Positions 47,317 through 55,312 of a stretch of DNA of 64,000 bases are shown here, in pieces. Position numbers and translations under genes: made by a program. Location of the stretch: assembly GCA_013619105.1 (NCBI GenBank), contig JABXKU010000001.1, forward strand, positions 90,996-154,995, in the 5' to 3' direction. The notes beneath the pieces were generated by a model. It was not told where the DNA came from. It searched no databases and saw only the letters and a program-made list of their open reading frames with translations. How positions within the stretch are numbered: the first letter of the stretch is position 1; every line of letters starts with the position of its first letter. The stretch is from Desulfuromonadales bacterium (GTDB lineage Bacteria; Desulfobacterota; Desulfuromonadia; Desulfuromonadales; Syntrophotaleaceae).

Positions 47317-48087
47317 ATGATACATCAAACAGCAATAGTTCATAAAGGGGCGCAGATCGCTGAGGGCGTCGAAATCGGGGCCTATGCCATTATCGGTGAG
47401 CATGTGACCATCGGTGCTGGCACCACCATCGGTCCCCATACTGTCATCGATGGCTGGACGGAAATTGGCCGGGATAACCGGATATTTCAATTTGCTTCCA
47501 TTGGGGCACCCCCACAAGATCTTAAATATAGTGGCGAAAAGACCCTGTTGAAAATTGGCGACCGTAATACCGTGCGCGAATTTGCCACCCTACATCGGGG
47601 TACCGCCGACGGCGGTGGTGAAACGGTCATAGGCAATGACAATCTGTTTATGGCCTATTCCCATGTAGCCCACGACTGCCTGTTGGGGAACCATGTTATT
47701 ATGGCCAACGGTGCCACCCTGGCTGGGCATGTCGCTGTAGACGACTTTGCTATTCTCGGCGGTTTGTGTGCTGTTCACCAATTCACCCGTATCGGCGCTC
47801 ATGTTATGATCAGCGGCGGTTCCATGGTCACTCAGGATGTGCCACCTTTCTCTATCGCCCAAGGAGATCGCGCTAAAACGGTGGGGATTAATCAGATCGG
47901 CCTCAAACGGCGGGGTTTTTCCGAGGAAGCAATTCGTGGGATCAAACAGGCTTATAAGTTGATTTTCCGTTCCGGGTTACTCACTGAAAAGGCTTTGGAA
48001 CAGATCGCAAATGAAGTTCCAGACTGTCCTGAGGTTAAAGAGTTTTCCGAGTTTATTCGTAAGAGTACCCGGGGTGTTGCCCGCTAA
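47317..48087 (+). CDS. lpxA: UDP-N-acetylglucosamine acyltransferase
   Basis: First lipid A step. 256 residues: hexapeptide beta-helix (IHQTAIVHKGAQIAEGVEIGAYAIIGEHVTIG), the catalytic-His segment MAYSHVAHDCLLGNHVIMANGATLAGHV, SGGSMVTQDVPPFSIAQGDRAKTVGIN and a C-terminal helical domain starting LKRRGFSEEAI. Directly after fabZ. The next lipid A gene, lpxB, follows only after a 400-base gap containing a MITE-like insertion. Confidence 0.97.
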   Translation: MIHQTAIVHKGAQIAEGVEIGAYAIIGEHVTIGAGTTIGPHTVIDGWTEIGRDNRIFQFASIGAPPQDLKYSGEKTLLKIGDRNTVREFATLHRGTADGGGETVIGNDNLFMAYSHVAHDCLLGNHVIMANGATLAGHVAVDDFAILGGLCAVHQFTRIGAHVMISGGSMVTQDVPPFSIAQGDRAKTVGINQIGLKRRGFSEEAIRGIKQAYKLIFRSGLLTEKALEQIANEVPDCPEVKEFSEFIRKSTRGVAR

Positions 48088-48192
48088 CAGATTGGTTGTC
48101 ACGAAACAACCCGGGGCCGGCCTGGTTCGAGTAAAACGAGTATATAGTAATCCAGGTTAGTTGATATGGCGCGTTTCGGTTCAGTTAAATTA

Positions 48193-48342
48193 GTGTCCAT
48201 CAGGAAACTTTGGATGGACACAGTGCCGTTTTCATATGGGAAACGAGCAATTTTTCCCAAGGTCAAGGAAATCAAGCGCTTGCACGGAGGCGTAGCTGTT
48301 TACGCCGCACACGCAAGGGCGCGGATGTTTCCGGATGAAAAC
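48193..48342 (+). mobile_element. MITE-like element, copy 1
   Basis: 150-base non-coding element in the lpxA-lpxB gap. The left end GTGTCCATCAGGAAAC and the inverse of the right end (right end reads GTTTCCGGATGAAAAC, 48327-48342) match at 13 of 16 positions. Flanks AAATTA (48187-48192) and TAATTA (48343-48348) look like a 6-bp target duplication with one change. The first 29 bases fold into a hairpin (GTGTCCATC/GATGGACAC). About nine in ten aligned positions agree with copy 2 (51463-51638, opposite strand); this copy lacks about 26 bases near its right end. No transposase is encoded. Confidence 0.85.
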
Positions 48343-48490
48343 TAATTAGAAGGGCATCTGTTGTTAGAGGATGTCCTTGGCAGAAAAACAGGCGGGGTGT
48401 CCTATGGAGTCCTCGCCTATTTTCTTTATTCGCGGCAGTAAAATATCCCAAACTGCTTATTTAATTTTCAGGCTTTGGAAAGGTCTTTCA
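48343..48490. other. lpxB upstream region with terminator-like hairpin
   Basis: After the MITE: an 8-bp hairpin AGGCGGGG/CCTCGCCT (48390-48418, one G-U) running into TATTTTCTTTATT resembles a terminator, and TTTAAT (48460-48465) is a possible -10 for lpxB with no good -35. The frame of lpxB stays open back to 48371, but the added 40 residues look unlike LpxB. Confidence 0.45.
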
Positions 48491-49672
48491 TTGCAAGTGT
48501 CGGCACAGATTCAGCGGCGTGCTTTGATCGTTGCGGGCGAAGCCTCCGGTGATCTTCATGGCGCGAATATGATTCGAGCAGCCAAGGCCATCGACCCCAA
48601 TCTTTCCTTTTTTGGCGTCGGTGGTACCCGCATGGAACAGGCAGGGTGCGATATTGTTTTTTCTGCCGATGAAATCGAAGTCATGGGGCTGGTCGATGTG
48701 GTCGGCCACCTGCCTGTGCTATGGCGCTCTTTTCAACAGCTTAAAAAGCTTCTTCGCGGCAGCCGTCGTCCCGATGTGTTGGTACTTATCGACTTTCAGG
48801 AATTTAATCTTCTCCTGGCTCAGCAGGCCAAAAAGGCGGGGGTACCGGTGGTGTTTTATGTCGGTCCGTCGGTCTGGGCCTGGCGCCGGGGACGGGTGAA
48901 AAAAATTGCTCGAGTTGTGGATCGTTTAGCGGTTATTTTCCCCTTTGAACCGGCTTATTATGCGGACGAGGACCTCGAGGTCGAATACGTTGGCCATCCA
49001 CTGCTTGATGAAATTCTGGTGACCAAGCAGCGGGATGATTGCCTACAAGCATTAGGACTCGATTCTACCCAACCGGTAGTAGGACTCTTCCCTGGCAGTC
49101 GTAATAGTGAACTTAAATATAATCTATCGACTATTCTGGAGGCAGCGGAACGGGTTGCTGAGCAAATACCAGAAGCCCAATTCCTTCTCCCGGTTGCTCC
49201 TTCTTTTGACCTGGAAAATATGCGCCTCCTGTTGGAGAATTGCGCTCTGCCGATTCTGTTGGTTCGGGAGTCGGTTTACGACGTTGCCAATGCTTGCGAT
49301 GCTGTCCTTACCGTTTCCGGAACGGTCACCCTGCAAATTGCTCTGGTCGGTACGCCGATGGCCATTCTGTATAAAACGGCACCATTAAACTATGCAATCG
49401 GTAAAAGATTCATTAATTTGACCCATATCGGTCTACCCAATATCGTTGCCGGCCGTGAAATTGTCCGTGAGTTTATTCAACATCAGGCTTCAGCTGAGTT
49501 ATTAGCCGATGAGATAATCAAGATACTGACGGATACCGAATACCAAGGAACTCTGCGCCAAGGATTGGCTCAGGTCCGCCACCATATGGGGGACGCTGGC
49601 TGTTCGCAGCGCGTAGCACAAATGGTCTCTGAATTGAGCCGAAGTGATTTTGTTGAGGAAGGTACCGAGTGA
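48491..49672 (+). CDS. lpxB: lipid-A-disaccharide synthase
   Basis: Family 19 glycosyltransferase joining UDP-2,3-diacylglucosamine and lipid X. About 393 residues from the chosen start: ALIVAGEASGDLHGANMIRA, EVMGLVDVVGHLP, IDFQEFNLLLAQQAKKAGVPVVFYVGPSVWAWRRGR, YVGHPLLDE, GLFPGSRNSELK and SGTVTLQIALVGTPMAILYKT. I choose TTG 48491 because GGAAAGG lies seven bases upstream; GTG 48497 is an alternative, and the ATG at 48407 or the start at 48371 would add an N-terminal stretch unlike the family. Separated from lpxA by a MITE-like element; no lpxI or lpxH precedes it. Confidence 0.93.
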   Translation: MQVSAQIQRRALIVAGEASGDLHGANMIRAAKAIDPNLSFFGVGGTRMEQAGCDIVFSADEIEVMGLVDVVGHLPVLWRSFQQLKKLLRGSRRPDVLVLIDFQEFNLLLAQQAKKAGVPVVFYVGPSVWAWRRGRVKKIARVVDRLAVIFPFEPAYYADEDLEVEYVGHPLLDEILVTKQRDDCLQALGLDSTQPVVGLFPGSRNSELKYNLSTILEAAERVAEQIPEAQFLLPVAPSFDLENMRLLLENCALPILLVRESVYDVANACDAVLTVSGTVTLQIALVGTPMAILYKTAPLNYAIGKRFINLTHIGLPNIVAGREIVREFIQHQASAELLADEIIKILTDTEYQGTLRQGLAQVRHHMGDAGCSQRVAQMVSELSRSDFVEEGTE

Positions 49673-51399
49673 ATAAGAGTACTGCTAATATATACCGCCG
49701 GATCTATAGATATTCCCAGCCTTATCTTGGCCGGATATGTACGGCTCTAGTTGCCTCGTTAATAGTTGCCGGGACCGATGTCTCATTAGCGAAACTGGTA
49801 CAGCCTTTGATCGACAAAATCATCGTGGCTCAGAATATGGCACTGGTCAACTTTGTCCCGGTGGCTGTGATTGGTCTGGCTATCCTGAAAGGGGCCAGTC
49901 GCTTTGTGCAGGAATATTTCATCAAGACCGCTGGTCAGCTGGCGGTGGTAGATATCCGCAACGACCTCTATGGTCATACCATGTCTTTATCCATGGGCTA
50001 TTTTTCTCGAGATTCGACTGGTAACCTGATGTCGCGGATTCTCAATGATGTCGGTATCCTGCAACGTTCGGCAGCAGATGTCTTGGTGGATGGAGTTCGG
50101 GAAAGCTTTACCTTGGTGGGCCTGACGGTGTTGGCCTTCCATAACGACTGGAAGCTGGCCGCCATTGCTTTTACGGTGCTGCCTCTGGCGGTGGTTCCCG
50201 GTTCTTTTATTGGCCGGAAGATCAAGTTGAATACCCGCCGCGGACAGAGCACCATCGGCAACCTGACCCGGCTGCTTCAGGAAACCCTGTCCGGAATCAA
50301 GGTCATTAAGGCCTTTGGCACCGAACAGCGGGAGACGGACAGCTTTCGGCAGGAAAATCAGAAATTCTATCATTTTATGCGCAAAGTGTTGAAATACGAT
50401 TCGGCCTCAGCACCCGCAGTTGAGATCCTTTCATCTTTTGGCGTCGCAGCGGTATGCTGGTACGGCATTCATAGAGTGCTGTCCGGGGCCATGACCCAGG
50501 GGGAGTTGTTTTCCTTCATTGCCGCCATCTTAATGATGTACACTCCGGTAAAGCGCCTGACCAAGGTCAGCAATAACATCCAGCGCGCGGTCGGCGCGGC
50601 AGAACGGGTCTTTGAAGTGTTGGACGTGGTTCCAGAGATTTGTGATGCTCCTCAGGCTGTCGATCTGGGGAAGGTGAGCGGTGAAGTTTCCTTCGATGGG
50701 GTTGATTTCGCTTACGACAAGGAACTGGTGATCAGGGCACTTTCTTTAAAGATTGCCCCCGGCGAGGTGGTGGCGCTGGTCGGCCCAAGCGGTGGTGGTA
50801 AATCGACGGTGGTCGGTATGCTCAGTCGGTTCTACGACCCGCAGCAGGGTGCGATCTATATCGACGGTCATGATATCCGCCAAGTGACACTGGCCAGCCT
50901 CAAACGCAATATTGCCCTGGTCGATCAGGAAACGTTTCTATTCAATGACAGCATTCGCAATAATATCCGCTATGGCCGACCAGAGGCCACAGATGCTGAG
51001 ATTATAGAGGCCGCCCGCCAGGCCTATGCCGACGACTTTATTCGCGAGCTTCCCGGAGATTACGAGAATACCATCGGTGACCGGGGGGCACGTCTTTCAG
51101 GTGGACAACGTCAGCGTATCTGTATCGCTCGGGCAATTTTGCGCGATGCTCCTATTTTATTGCTCGACGAGGCCACTAGCGCCCTTGATACCGAGAGTGA
51201 AGCCATGGTGCAGAAGGCCCTTAGTAACCTGATGAAAAATCGCACCACCATTGTTGTTGCCCATCGTCTTTCCACAATAATGCATGCTGACAAGATTGTT
51301 GTGCTGGAAAATGGCCAAATTCAAGAGGTTGGTCGTCATGCCGATCTGCTTAAGGGCAATGGGCTTTATCGAAAGCTCTACGAAATGCAATTCAAATAG
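49669..51399 (+). CDS. msbA: lipid A export ABC transporter MsbA
   Basis: Homodimeric flippase moving lipid A-core across the inner membrane. 576 residues: six-helix transmembrane domain (about 1-320; SLSMGYFSRDSTGNLMSRILNDVG, QETLSGIKVIKAFGTEQRE), then an ATPase with Walker A GPSGGGKSTVVGMLSRFYDP, signature LSGGQRQRICIARAIL, Walker B ILLLDEATSALD and switch VAHRLST. GTG start overlapping the lpxB stop (GTGA). The neighbourhood of lpxB and waaA supports MsbA over a generic multidrug half-transporter. Confidence 0.94.
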   Translation: MNKSTANIYRRIYRYSQPYLGRICTALVASLIVAGTDVSLAKLVQPLIDKIIVAQNMALVNFVPVAVIGLAILKGASRFVQEYFIKTAGQLAVVDIRNDLYGHTMSLSMGYFSRDSTGNLMSRILNDVGILQRSAADVLVDGVRESFTLVGLTVLAFHNDWKLAAIAFTVLPLAVVPGSFIGRKIKLNTRRGQSTIGNLTRLLQETLSGIKVIKAFGTEQRETDSFRQENQKFYHFMRKVLKYDSASAPAVEILSSFGVAAVCWYGIHRVLSGAMTQGELFSFIAAILMMYTPVKRLTKVSNNIQRAVGAAERVFEVLDVVPEICDAPQAVDLGKVSGEVSFDGVDFAYDKELVIRALSLKIAPGEVVALVGPSGGGKSTVVGMLSRFYDPQQGAIYIDGHDIRQVTLASLKRNIALVDQETFLFNDSIRNNIRYGRPEATDAEIIEAARQAYADDFIRELPGDYENTIGDRGARLSGGQRQRICIARAILRDAPILLLDEATSALDTESEAMVQKALSNLMKNRTTIVVAHRLSTIMHADKIVVLENGQIQEVGRHADLLKGNGLYRKLYEMQFK

Positions 51400-51424
51400 C
51401 CTCGATTTTTTTGCCAGATGGGAC

Positions 51425-51442
51425 AAAGCCGCAGGGCTTTTT
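51425..51442 (+). terminator. weak terminator candidate after msbA
   Basis: AAAGCC-GCAG-GGCTTT hairpin followed by a few T, between msbA and the second MITE copy. Short stem. Confidence 0.35.
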
Positions 51443-51462
51443 GTGACTGAATTTAATAGCTT

Positions 51463-51638
51463 GTTTTCATCCGGAAACGGCCCTTTCCCCCAATCTCGGC
51501 GTCAATCCGCGAGTTTGCGTGTGCGGCGTAAACAACTACGCCTCCGTGCAAGCACTTGATTTCCTTGACCTAGGGGAAAATTCCTCGTTTCCCATATGAA
51601 AACTGCGCTGTGTCCATCCATAGTTTCCGGATGGACAC
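51463..51638 (-). mobile_element. MITE-like element, copy 2 (inverted, intact)
   Basis: 176-base element on the opposite strand to copy 1. Ends GTTTTCATCCGGAAAC (51463-51478) and GTTTCCGGATGGACAC (51623-51638) are inverted repeats matching at 14 of 16 positions. It is flanked by a perfect 6-bp direct repeat, TAGCTT at 51457-51462 and 51639-51644, a clear target-site duplication. A 10-bp hairpin GTGTCCATCC/GGATGGACAC sits at one end. No transposase. It ends 23 bases before the waaA start and supplies a misleading in-frame ATG at 51596. Confidence 0.92.
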
Positions 51639-51661
51639 TAGCTTGGACCGTGAGAGGTGCT

Positions 51662-52957
51662 GTGTACCTGCTCTATAACATATTGCTTTTACTGTTGGCG
51701 TTGCCCGTTCTTGCCGGTCATTTGCTCCATGGCCTGGTACGGGGTCGTCGTCGGCAAGGGGTGCGTGAGCGCTTCGGTTACTTTGCACCGGAGCGACTAG
51801 CTCCCCTGTCCGGCAAAAAGACGGTGTGGGTGCATGCCGTCTCGGTAGGCGAAACCCAGGCTGCAGCGCCCCTGATAAAAGCTCTTAAGAGCCGCTACCC
51901 AGATTGGGCTGTGGTTATGACAAATGTGACCGAAACCGGTCACCGGGTGGCTAAGGGCATTTCCGAGGTCGATTTGTGCCTCTATTTTCCCTATGACTTT
52001 TCCTGGACTGTACGCCGGGTATTTGCCCAGCTGAAGCCGGCCCTGGTGGTGGTGGTTGAAACGGAAATCTGGCCGAACTTTATGCGTGTCGCGCACCGTT
52101 CTGGCGTGCCGTCTGTGTTGGTTAATGGTCGCATCTCCGATCGCTCCTTCCCACGTTATCGTCGGCTAAGCTTTTTTATCAAGCCGGTCTTGCGGCAGTT
52201 TTCTATATTTTGCATGCAGTCCGCTGTTGATGCTCAGCGCATCGAGGCTATGGGGGCACCTGCGGATCGGATAGAAGTAACTCGTAATCTCAAATTCGAT
52301 ATGCAGACCGGGGGCCTTAACGAACAAAATTCCGCACCAATCCGGCGAAAGTACGGCATTCCGGCTAGCGGTAAGGTGCTTGTTGCTGGTAGCACCCATA
52401 TCGGAGAAGAAGAACAGGTGGTCGATGTTTATCGGCGGTTGCTCAAGAGTCATCCAGATCTTTGCTTGATTTTGGTGCCTCGCCATCCCGATCGTTGCCG
52501 GCTCGTAGGCGAGCTGTTGTCTTCCCGTGACGTACTTTATTCGCTACGCAGTGAGATAAAAGGTATCCCCATCACCATGGCCCCTGGGGCCGTCTTGCTA
52601 GTCGATACAGTGGGGGAGCTACTTCAGTTCTATGCGGTTGCTGAGCTGATATTTGTCGGGGGCAGCCTGGTGCCCGTCGGTGGCCATAATATCCTCGAAG
52701 CGGCTCTATTGAAAAAACCGGTTCTTTTTGGACCGCACATGCATAATTTTAAGGAAATCAGTCGTTTGTTGGTTCAGGCTGGCGGCGGACTAGTCATTTC
52801 CGAGGGCGAAGAATTTTACCGGGAGGCAAACAACCTATTATCCGATTCTCAACGCTGTCAGGATATGGGCGCGAAGGGCTATGCTTTGTTGCAGGATAAT
52901 CGGGGAGCGACCAAACGCACCCTGCAAGCCATTGAACGGATAATGGAGGCCGGATGA
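51662..52957 (+). CDS. waaA: 3-deoxy-D-manno-octulosonic acid transferase (Kdo transferase)
   Basis: Adds Kdo from CMP-Kdo to lipid IVA; inner-membrane-associated GT30 enzyme. About 431 residues: N-terminal anchor helix (YLLYNILLLLLALPVLAGHLL), then FGYFAPE, TVWVHAVSVGETQAAAPLIKAL with the catalytic Glu, VVETEIWPNFMRVAHRSGVPSVLVNGRISDRS, and C-terminal FVGGSLVPVGGHNILEAALLKKPVLFGPHMHNFKEI. I choose GTG 51662 because GAGAGG precedes it by four bases and the length matches E. coli (425). GTG 51650 is possible; ATG 51596 lies inside the MITE and adds residues encoded by the insertion. Confidence 0.95.
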   Translation: MYLLYNILLLLLALPVLAGHLLHGLVRGRRRQGVRERFGYFAPERLAPLSGKKTVWVHAVSVGETQAAAPLIKALKSRYPDWAVVMTNVTETGHRVAKGISEVDLCLYFPYDFSWTVRRVFAQLKPALVVVVETEIWPNFMRVAHRSGVPSVLVNGRISDRSFPRYRRLSFFIKPVLRQFSIFCMQSAVDAQRIEAMGAPADRIEVTRNLKFDMQTGGLNEQNSAPIRRKYGIPASGKVLVAGSTHIGEEEQVVDVYRRLLKSHPDLCLILVPRHPDRCRLVGELLSSRDVLYSLRSEIKGIPITMAPGAVLLVDTVGELLQFYAVAELIFVGGSLVPVGGHNILEAALLKKPVLFGPHMHNFKEISRLLVQAGGGLVISEGEEFYREANNLLSDSQRCQDMGAKGYALLQDNRGATKRTLQAIERIMEAG

Positions 52958-54027
52958 GCGGACTGCAAGGCTTCTATCGTCGACTGGCCCGCAATGGTCC
53001 CGACAGTATAGGTGAACAGTTGCTCTATATTTTTTTGCTGCCCTTCAGCATGCTTTACCGGGAACTCATGCGCTTGCGGGCTGCTTTGTATCGTTGGCAG
53101 GTTCTGCCAAGTTATCAGGGGCCTGTGCCTATTATCTCCGTTGGTAACCTGGCCGTAGGCGGTACCGGTAAAACTCCCGTTGTCGATTATCTGATCAAGT
53201 TCTGTTTGGCTCAAGGTCGCAGAGTCGCGGTTGTCAGCCGCGGTTATGGAGGTCGCAAACATCCTGGGGTGCAGATAGTGAGTGGGGGAAATGGGCCCTT
53301 ACTTGAGCCGGAACAGTGTGGCGATGAACCGTACCTGCTGGCGCGACGTAACCCTCAGGCTCTGGTTCTAGTGTCTCCCAAACGCGCTGATGCGGTACGA
53401 CAGGCCGTTGAAAAATATGGCGCAGAGATTATACTGCTTGATGACGGTTTCCAGCATCTAGCGGTGCAACGGGACTTTGATATTGTGTTGCTGGATGCTC
53501 AACGTCCCTTGGGTAATGGTCAGCTGTTGCCCGCCGGGCTGTTACGTGAACCGGTTTCGGCCCTAGGCCGCGGCGATCTATTTTTGTTGACCCGCTGCGA
53601 CAATAAAACAGGATGCGATTTGCCGGTCAAGGGTCCCGTGCTGCACTGCCGGCATGCCCTGGCAGACCATGCCCTCAACCTCCAGGGGCAGCAGATCCCC
53701 CTGGCCAGTCTAGGCGGTAAAAGAGGAATTGCTTTTGCCGGTATCGCAGAGCCTGCTGGATTTTTTCGCAGCCTCAAGGATAAAGGGCTGGGTTTGGTGG
53801 TTGAACTTTCCTTTGCCGATCATTGTAGCTACGGTGAATCGGAGCTTCGGCAGTTGACTGTGGCTTGCCAGAAGGCCGACTATTTGATAACCACAGAAAA
53901 AGACGCTGTTAAACTGAACGCCTTGAATTTGCCCTTGCCTTGTTACCAGGTTCCGCTGATCCTCGAATTTCAAGAACCGGCGGCTTTGGAAGGTTTTCTG
54001 CGTCCGCTCATCTGTCTGGAGAAATAG
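52954..54027 (+). CDS. lpxK: tetraacyldisaccharide 4'-kinase
   Basis: Phosphorylates the 4' position of the lipid A disaccharide; membrane-associated P-loop kinase. 357 residues: N-terminal hydrophobic helix (LLYIFLLPFSMLY), modified Walker A in ISVGNLAVGGTGKTPVVDYL, SRGYGGRK, GDEPYLLARR and ILLDDGFQHLAVQRDFDIVLLDA. Overlaps waaA by four bases. Confidence 0.96.
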   Translation: MSGLQGFYRRLARNGPDSIGEQLLYIFLLPFSMLYRELMRLRAALYRWQVLPSYQGPVPIISVGNLAVGGTGKTPVVDYLIKFCLAQGRRVAVVSRGYGGRKHPGVQIVSGGNGPLLEPEQCGDEPYLLARRNPQALVLVSPKRADAVRQAVEKYGAEIILLDDGFQHLAVQRDFDIVLLDAQRPLGNGQLLPAGLLREPVSALGRGDLFLLTRCDNKTGCDLPVKGPVLHCRHALADHALNLQGQQIPLASLGGKRGIAFAGIAEPAGFFRSLKDKGLGLVVELSFADHCSYGESELRQLTVACQKADYLITTEKDAVKLNALNLPLPCYQVPLILEFQEPAALEGFLRPLICLEK

Positions 54028-54031
54028 TGCT

Positions 54032-54214
54032 ATGACCCTTTCACAGGAATTGCTTGATATTCTGGTCTGCCCCCAATGCAAGGGAGTGCTTCTTTATCAG
54101 CAGAGCCGTAATCGTTTGCTCTGTGAATCTTGCCGCCTTGCTTATCCGGTGCGTGATGGTATTCCGGTGCTGCTTATTGATGAAGCGGAACCTCTCACGA
54201 ACACTGATGAATAA
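54032..54214 (+). CDS. Trm112/YcaR-family small zinc-binding protein
   Basis: 60 residues with a zinc ribbon: C13 and C16 in LVCPQCKG, C31 and C34 in LLCESCRLAYPVRDGIPVLLIDEA. In E. coli the homologue YcaR sits between lpxK and kdsB, and the same coupling to lpxK is seen here, but its role is not established; in eukaryotes and archaea Trm112 activates methyltransferases. Four bases after lpxK. Confidence 0.9.
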   Translation: MTLSQELLDILVCPQCKGVLLYQQSRNRLLCESCRLAYPVRDGIPVLLIDEAEPLTNTDE

Positions 54215-54283
54215 GAGCATGGTTTAAGCCCATTTCGCCTGAAAAATCGCTCGAAGAAAACCCGTAACCGGAGTTCCGAACTG

Positions 54284-55312
54284 TTGAATAACCTGGATTG
54301 CAAAGAGATAAAGAAGATCATGGTGCGTTCGACCAACTGGGTTGGCGATGCGGTCATGACCACCCCGGCCATGGGCACCTTGCGTTCAGCTTTTCCAGAA
54401 GCCGAAATCGTTGTCGTCGCTAATCCTCTGGTCAGCGAGCTTTTCAGCTATCACCCTTATTGTGACCGGGTCATTGTTTTCGATAAAAAGGGTCCTCATA
54501 AGGGATTAGCTGGGCTGTGGCGCTTTTCCCGTGCATTAGGGAGAGAGCGCTTTGACTTGGCCGTGCTGCTGCAAAATGCCATTGAAGCCGCTTTGATGGC
54601 CTCATTGGCGGGGATACCCCGACGTGCCGGATATCGTACCGATGCTCGCCGACTGTTGTTGAGTCACGGTGTCCCGGTCGGACAAACCGAGAAGCAGCTG
54701 CACCATACCGATTATTACCAACAAATGCTGCAACGGTTGGGAGTCGAGGGGGGGGACGGCAATCTGCATCTTTCCTGCACGAAGGAAGAGATGGACTGGG
54801 CTCAGCAAATACTCGGGGCCGGTGACTGGGTGGCCATAAATCCCGGTGCTGCCTACGGTGCCGCCAAACGCTGGTTGCCTGAACGCTTTGCCGAAACAGC
54901 CGACGGCTTGACCGCCGAATATGGCGTCAACATTGTTCTCACCGGAGGCCCTGGGGAAAAGGAAATCGGTCAGGATATCGCCGCTGCAATGTCCGCCAAG
55001 CCCCTTAATTTAATTGGTCAGACCAGCGTCCGCCAATTGATGGCCGTGCTGGCCAGTGTGCGCCTGCTGGTAAGTAATGATTCGGGTCCGATGCATGTCG
55101 GTGCCGCCTTCGGAGTGCCCATCGTCGCCGTTTTTGGGCCGACTGACCATACAACAACCTCTCCCAAAGCCGACAGTTGCCGCATCATTCGCAAGGCCAC
55201 CGACTGTGCTCCCTGCCTGTTGCGTCAATGTCCCACGGATCATCGCTGCATGAAGGCGATAACAGCTGCCGATGTCTTGGCCGGGGCTCGCGATCTGCTG
55301 GGAGAGCGCTGA
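54284..55312 (+). CDS. waaF: ADP-heptose:LPS heptosyltransferase II
   Basis: GT9 enzyme adding the second heptose of the inner core. 342 residues: IKKIMVRSTNWVGDAVMTTPAMGTLRSAFP at the N-terminus, LLQNAIEAALMASLAGIPRRAGY, then AINPGAAYGAAKRWLPERFAE and SNDSGPMHVGAAFGVPIVAVFGPTDHTTT, with the Cys-rich end DCAPCLLRQCPTDHRCM typical of heptosyltransferases. The start is TTG 54284, since the family needs the residues before KKIMVR and the first ATG lies inside that motif; GGAG is 10 bases upstream. Confidence 0.93.
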   Translation: MNNLDCKEIKKIMVRSTNWVGDAVMTTPAMGTLRSAFPEAEIVVVANPLVSELFSYHPYCDRVIVFDKKGPHKGLAGLWRFSRALGRERFDLAVLLQNAIEAALMASLAGIPRRAGYRTDARRLLLSHGVPVGQTEKQLHHTDYYQQMLQRLGVEGGDGNLHLSCTKEEMDWAQQILGAGDWVAINPGAAYGAAKRWLPERFAETADGLTAEYGVNIVLTGGPGEKEIGQDIAAAMSAKPLNLIGQTSVRQLMAVLASVRLLVSNDSGPMHVGAAFGVPIVAVFGPTDHTTTSPKADSCRIIRKATDCAPCLLRQCPTDHRCMKAITAADVLAGARDLLGER

